Assembly (NCBI GenBank): GCA_013423325.1
Contig: BLJB01000634.1
Location: 182-12,073 of the forward strand
Source of the DNA: Usnea hakonensis
Taxonomy: Eukaryota; Ascomycota; Lecanoromycetes; Lecanorales; Parmeliaceae
Direction: 5' to 3'
Length of the DNA: 11,892 nucleotides
Shown piece after piece: positions 9,966 to 11,892 of the stretch. The translations under genes and the position numbers were made by a program. Every line of letters starts with the position of its first letter. The first letter of the stretch is position 1. A model generated the notes under the pieces. It was not told where the DNA came from and searched no databases. It was given only the letters and a program-made list of their open reading frames with translations.

Positions 9966-9980
9966 GATTGGATTGGATTG
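9966..9980 (-). repeat. Tandem tail of the LINE: GATTG x3
   Basis: Three perfect GATTG units (9966-9970, 9971-9975, 9976-9980) precede GAATTC; on the LINE's own strand this is a (CAATC)3 tail at the very 3' end. Short tandem tails instead of poly(A) occur in several LINE clades. The tail directly abuts gypsy integrase sequence, marking the insertion point to within a few bases. The left copy has a shorter, imperfect version (CAATC CTATC, 62-71). Confidence 0.7.
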
Positions 9981-10041
9981 GAATTCATACTCGTGTCTAT
10001 CTAACTATGTGAAAGATAATTACGGGAAGCTCTATAGTAAT
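9970..10041 (-). repeat. Inverted repeat arm matching 1-72
   Basis: Its reverse complement matches 1-72 at 70 of 72 positions. It lies at the 3' end of the right-hand LINE. Beyond 10041 no comparison is possible because the left copy meets the window edge. The left copy diverges just inside 72, where this copy still continues its tail repeat, consistent with two separate insertions that ended at different target sites. Confidence 0.85.
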
Positions 10042-10229
10042 GGTGTAAGGGAAACCTTTATAGTATTACTACTACTAGGATAAAAAACCTTACCGTGCTC
10101 CTACTTATCTCTACTATTTTGAGTCTATATACTACCTTCGACTACTACCGCTCGGTACCCCCTATGCTCGTATTCCTCTACCCTCTTTGTATTAATACTC
10201 GCGCCCCTTAGGCCGCTCTACCCCTATAT
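9981..10229 (-). other. 3' UTR of the right-hand LINE
   Basis: Between the last recognisable ORF2 residues (about 10256-10230) and the tandem tail lies roughly 250 bases without a coding signal. The outer 60 bases are the sequence shared with 1-72. CpA and TpG are more frequent here than in ORF2, and the final 60 bases appear free of RIP. In LINEs the 3' UTR end is the site recognised by the RT, which would fit its sharing between copies. Confidence 0.6.
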
Positions 10230-10417
10230 AACTAGTCTTTTATTAGGGAATACTAGCCTAGGAGGCCGGATTAGATCAGTTATCTAGTTGACGCCCTCGC
10301 CCCCCTTAGGGTAGTTAGTATTCTCCGCAGGTTACTAGTTCCCGCGGATTCTAGAAGTACTAGTCTGAATTGTCCTAGCCTCGGATAGAAGATAAGGATA
10401 TATTTGGTATCCTATTT

Positions 10418-10419
10418 NN
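10418..10419. other. Two ambiguous bases (NN)
   Basis: Undetermined bases in the C-terminal part of LINE ORF2. The best reading frame differs on the two sides (K-V-P-G-I before, G-Y-Q-I-Y-P-Y-L-L-S after), so the true number of bases here may not be two, or there is a nearby indel. Confidence 0.9.
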
Positions 10420-11003
10420 TATATAGATACCCGGGACCTTACGACGGAAGAGGAACTATGCCAGCCCGATCTTCTCTATTCGCATCTGGATCAGGGCGGA
10501 GCTTTCGGCTTTTGTGAGGTTATAGTAAAGTATTCTCCTCGTTTTCCAGTCCTTAGGACCCTAAGCTAGTATCCTCTCGTTTTCGGGTATACCCGTACGG
10601 TAGCCTTTCTATAGGGTACGCTAGGCTATATTACTCTAGCCCCGTACTCTTCCTCTTATTACCTCCGTCTCCTTCCTTTCTCTTTTCCCTGCGTCGTATT
10701 GTTCCTACCCTTCCCTAGGGAGGGTACCCTCGGCCTATAAGTACTTCTCTATCGTAGGCGCTAGTGGTACCTTTGCCTTACGATCTCGTTTCCCCCGGAG
10801 TACTCTGCGGATATGTGCGTTTCTAATCTTCGTGACCTCGTATACGCCTCTAAGGGCTTAGTAACGGAGGACCGCTAGGTCTAAGGAGATCTATATAGGG
10901 GGAATACCTATCTCTGCCTCTAGTTCCCTAGTATTTATCGCCTTATACGCTCCCGAGACGTATCTTAGGTACTTGTTCTAGGTTATCTCTAGCTATCTTC
11001 CTA

Positions 11004-11005
11004 NN
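11004..11005. other. Two ambiguous bases (NN)
   Basis: A second undetermined dinucleotide in LINE ORF2, within the segment after the RT fingers/palm (G-V-x-R-K-I-A in the ORF2 frame). Here the frame is unchanged on both sides, so two bases is plausible. Confidence 0.9.
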
Positions 11006-11892
11006 TACTCCTCGCGTACCCTCCGGGTTATACTAGATAGCCGCCGCGTACGTTATTACCGGCCGAATGACGGCCTAGTATACTATACGTGCTCGGTTTA
11101 GTATTATTCCCTATATCGAGGCTACCGTTATTAATAGCGCGAGGTATTAGGACGCTATCTTGGCTTTTACCTTCTTAAGGTGGGGACCCCACCTCAGTTT
11201 TCTATCTACGTATAGGCCTAGGACCCGTATACTACCCTTTGGCTCTGTAACTATTACTTCTAGGTCTACTACGGCTATTATATTGAAGCGTTTCGGCCTT
11301 CTAGTAAGGTAGACTAGCTCGTACTTCTTAGGGGCGAAGGTTACCCCGTATATTTTCGCCTACTTTAAGTATACCTCGTAGGCTATCTTAAGTATCGCGT
11401 AGTTAGCCTCCGTACTCTTCCCGTATACTAGTAGGTAGACGTCGTCGATAAAGCCTCTAACTTAGAGGTTTAACTTTAGCTTCGAGTACTCTTCGATAAG
11501 CGGTACGTTAAAGAATAGGAATAATACGGGGGATACCGGGGACCCCTATAGGATCCCTATTTCTATCGGTTCTACCTCGCTTATTTTCTATCCTAGCGTT
11601 ATTAACGTTACTCTCTCCGTAAGAAAGCTCGACGTCTAGTTTACTATCTAGGGAGGGATCCCTTTAGATTTGAGGTTATAGAGGAGCCGCTCGTAGGATA
11701 CGTTATTAAATACCCTTACTACGTCTAGAGAGAGTAGGCTAGCTACGTATTATTTACCGCTACCCTAAATCGTATATACTACGTTTACGATTATCTCTAG
11801 GGCTATCTTAGTAGACCGCCCTCTCCGTGTACCTATTTATTCCGGGGGGAGGAGGTTATATTCCTCTATATAGTCGCTAAGTCTCTTAGCTA

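Larger units (their letters stand above)
9966..11892 (-). mobile_element. Younger Tad1-like LINE, partly RIPped, runs off the right edge
   Basis: A minus-strand non-LTR retrotransposon whose 3' end is in the window: ORF2 RT, C-terminal region, 3' UTR and a tandem tail at 9966-9980. Its base composition is near balanced and CpG-rich, in sharp contrast to the AT-rich DNA to the left, though CpA/TpG are still scarce (about 40 by eye in 1.85 kb, clustered at 10020-10550 and missing over about 11340-11640). It sits in the integrase gene of the gypsy element, so it inserted after the gypsy did. The 5' end and the other target-site duplication lie beyond 11892. ORF1 and the endonuclease are not visible. 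Confidence 0.85.
10230..11892 (-). pseudogene. LINE ORF2: reverse transcriptase and C-terminal region, partial
   Basis: One frame reads from the right edge to about 10570. In order: L-L-P-P-E-stop-I-G with R-R-G-R-S-T (11860-11810), which is the RT region with the usual Q-M-G motif; S-L-D-V-V (about 11725) with the catalytic Asp kept; stop-G-S-P-V-S-P-V-L-F (about 11490-11460 upstream of the active site), where the stop replaces Gln of the Q-G-S-P motif; and F-I-D-D intact at 11452-11441. V-L-G-L-Y-V-D and W-G-P-H-L (11220-11180) mark the thumb-proximal block. Downstream, K-A-E-S-S-x-L-I-Q-x-R and I-G-L-A (10520-10460) and S-G-L-L-G (10270-10256) are hallmarks of the Tad1 C-terminus, but they lie in different frames, so indels have accumulated below about 10570. 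Several TAA/TAG stops remain. It would prime and copy LINE RNA at the nicked target; this copy cannot. Confidence 0.85.

Noticed and set aside
1..10041. A 10-kb DNA transposon, Polinton or Starship-like cargo element bounded by TIRs
   Set aside because: The interior contains only LINE and gypsy remnants, no transposase, tyrosine recombinase or cargo genes, and the right arm is clearly a LINE 3' end with a tandem tail.

Overview
This window is a nest of dead retrotransposons from a filamentous ascomycete fungus (Pezizomycotina); I see no host gene. The main evidence for the host is base composition. Over about 73-3815 and 3990-9965 the DNA is very AT-rich and CpA and TpG are almost absent (fewer than about ten by eye in nearly 9.7 kb), while TpA is everywhere and CpG survives. 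That is the mark of repeat-induced point mutation (RIP, CpA to TpA on either strand). The recognisable proteins (Tad1-like LINE ORF1/ORF2 and a Ty3/gypsy Gag-Pol of a type common in ascomycetes) are riddled with TAA/TAG stops where Gln or Trp codons are expected.

Layout. (1) 1-72: the 3' end of a LINE on the + strand, whose body lies off the left edge. (2) 73 to about 3330: an older, heavily RIPped Tad1-like LINE on the minus strand, with ORF1 (about 3330-1490) and the endonuclease part of ORF2 (about 1480-73); its reverse transcriptase is not in the window. (3) About 3331-3815: AT-rich DNA with no assignable gene. (4) About 3816-3990: a short island that escaped RIP, probably the LTR end and leader of the next element. 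(5) About 3886-9965: a RIPped Ty3/gypsy element on the + strand with gag, a zinc-finger/protease region, RT, RNase H and integrase, cut off near the end of the integrase core. (6) 9966-11892 and beyond: a second Tad1-like LINE on the minus strand, much less AT-rich and only partly RIPped, with RT (intact FIDD), the ORF2 C-terminus, a 3' UTR and a GATTG-type tandem tail that abuts the broken integrase.

The 72-bp terminal sequences at 1-72 and 9970-10041 are inverted copies (70 of 72 match). They look like terminal inverted repeats of a 10-kb DNA transposon, but are better read as the 3' ends of two copies of one LINE family pointing at each other. The steps in RIP load suggest an order: old LINE and gypsy first, mutated heavily, then younger LINE insertions. 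Nothing here looks able to make a functional protein, and I found no new defence, metabolic or regulatory system. The most informative points are the nested order, the convergent LINE ends and the RIP-free islands.
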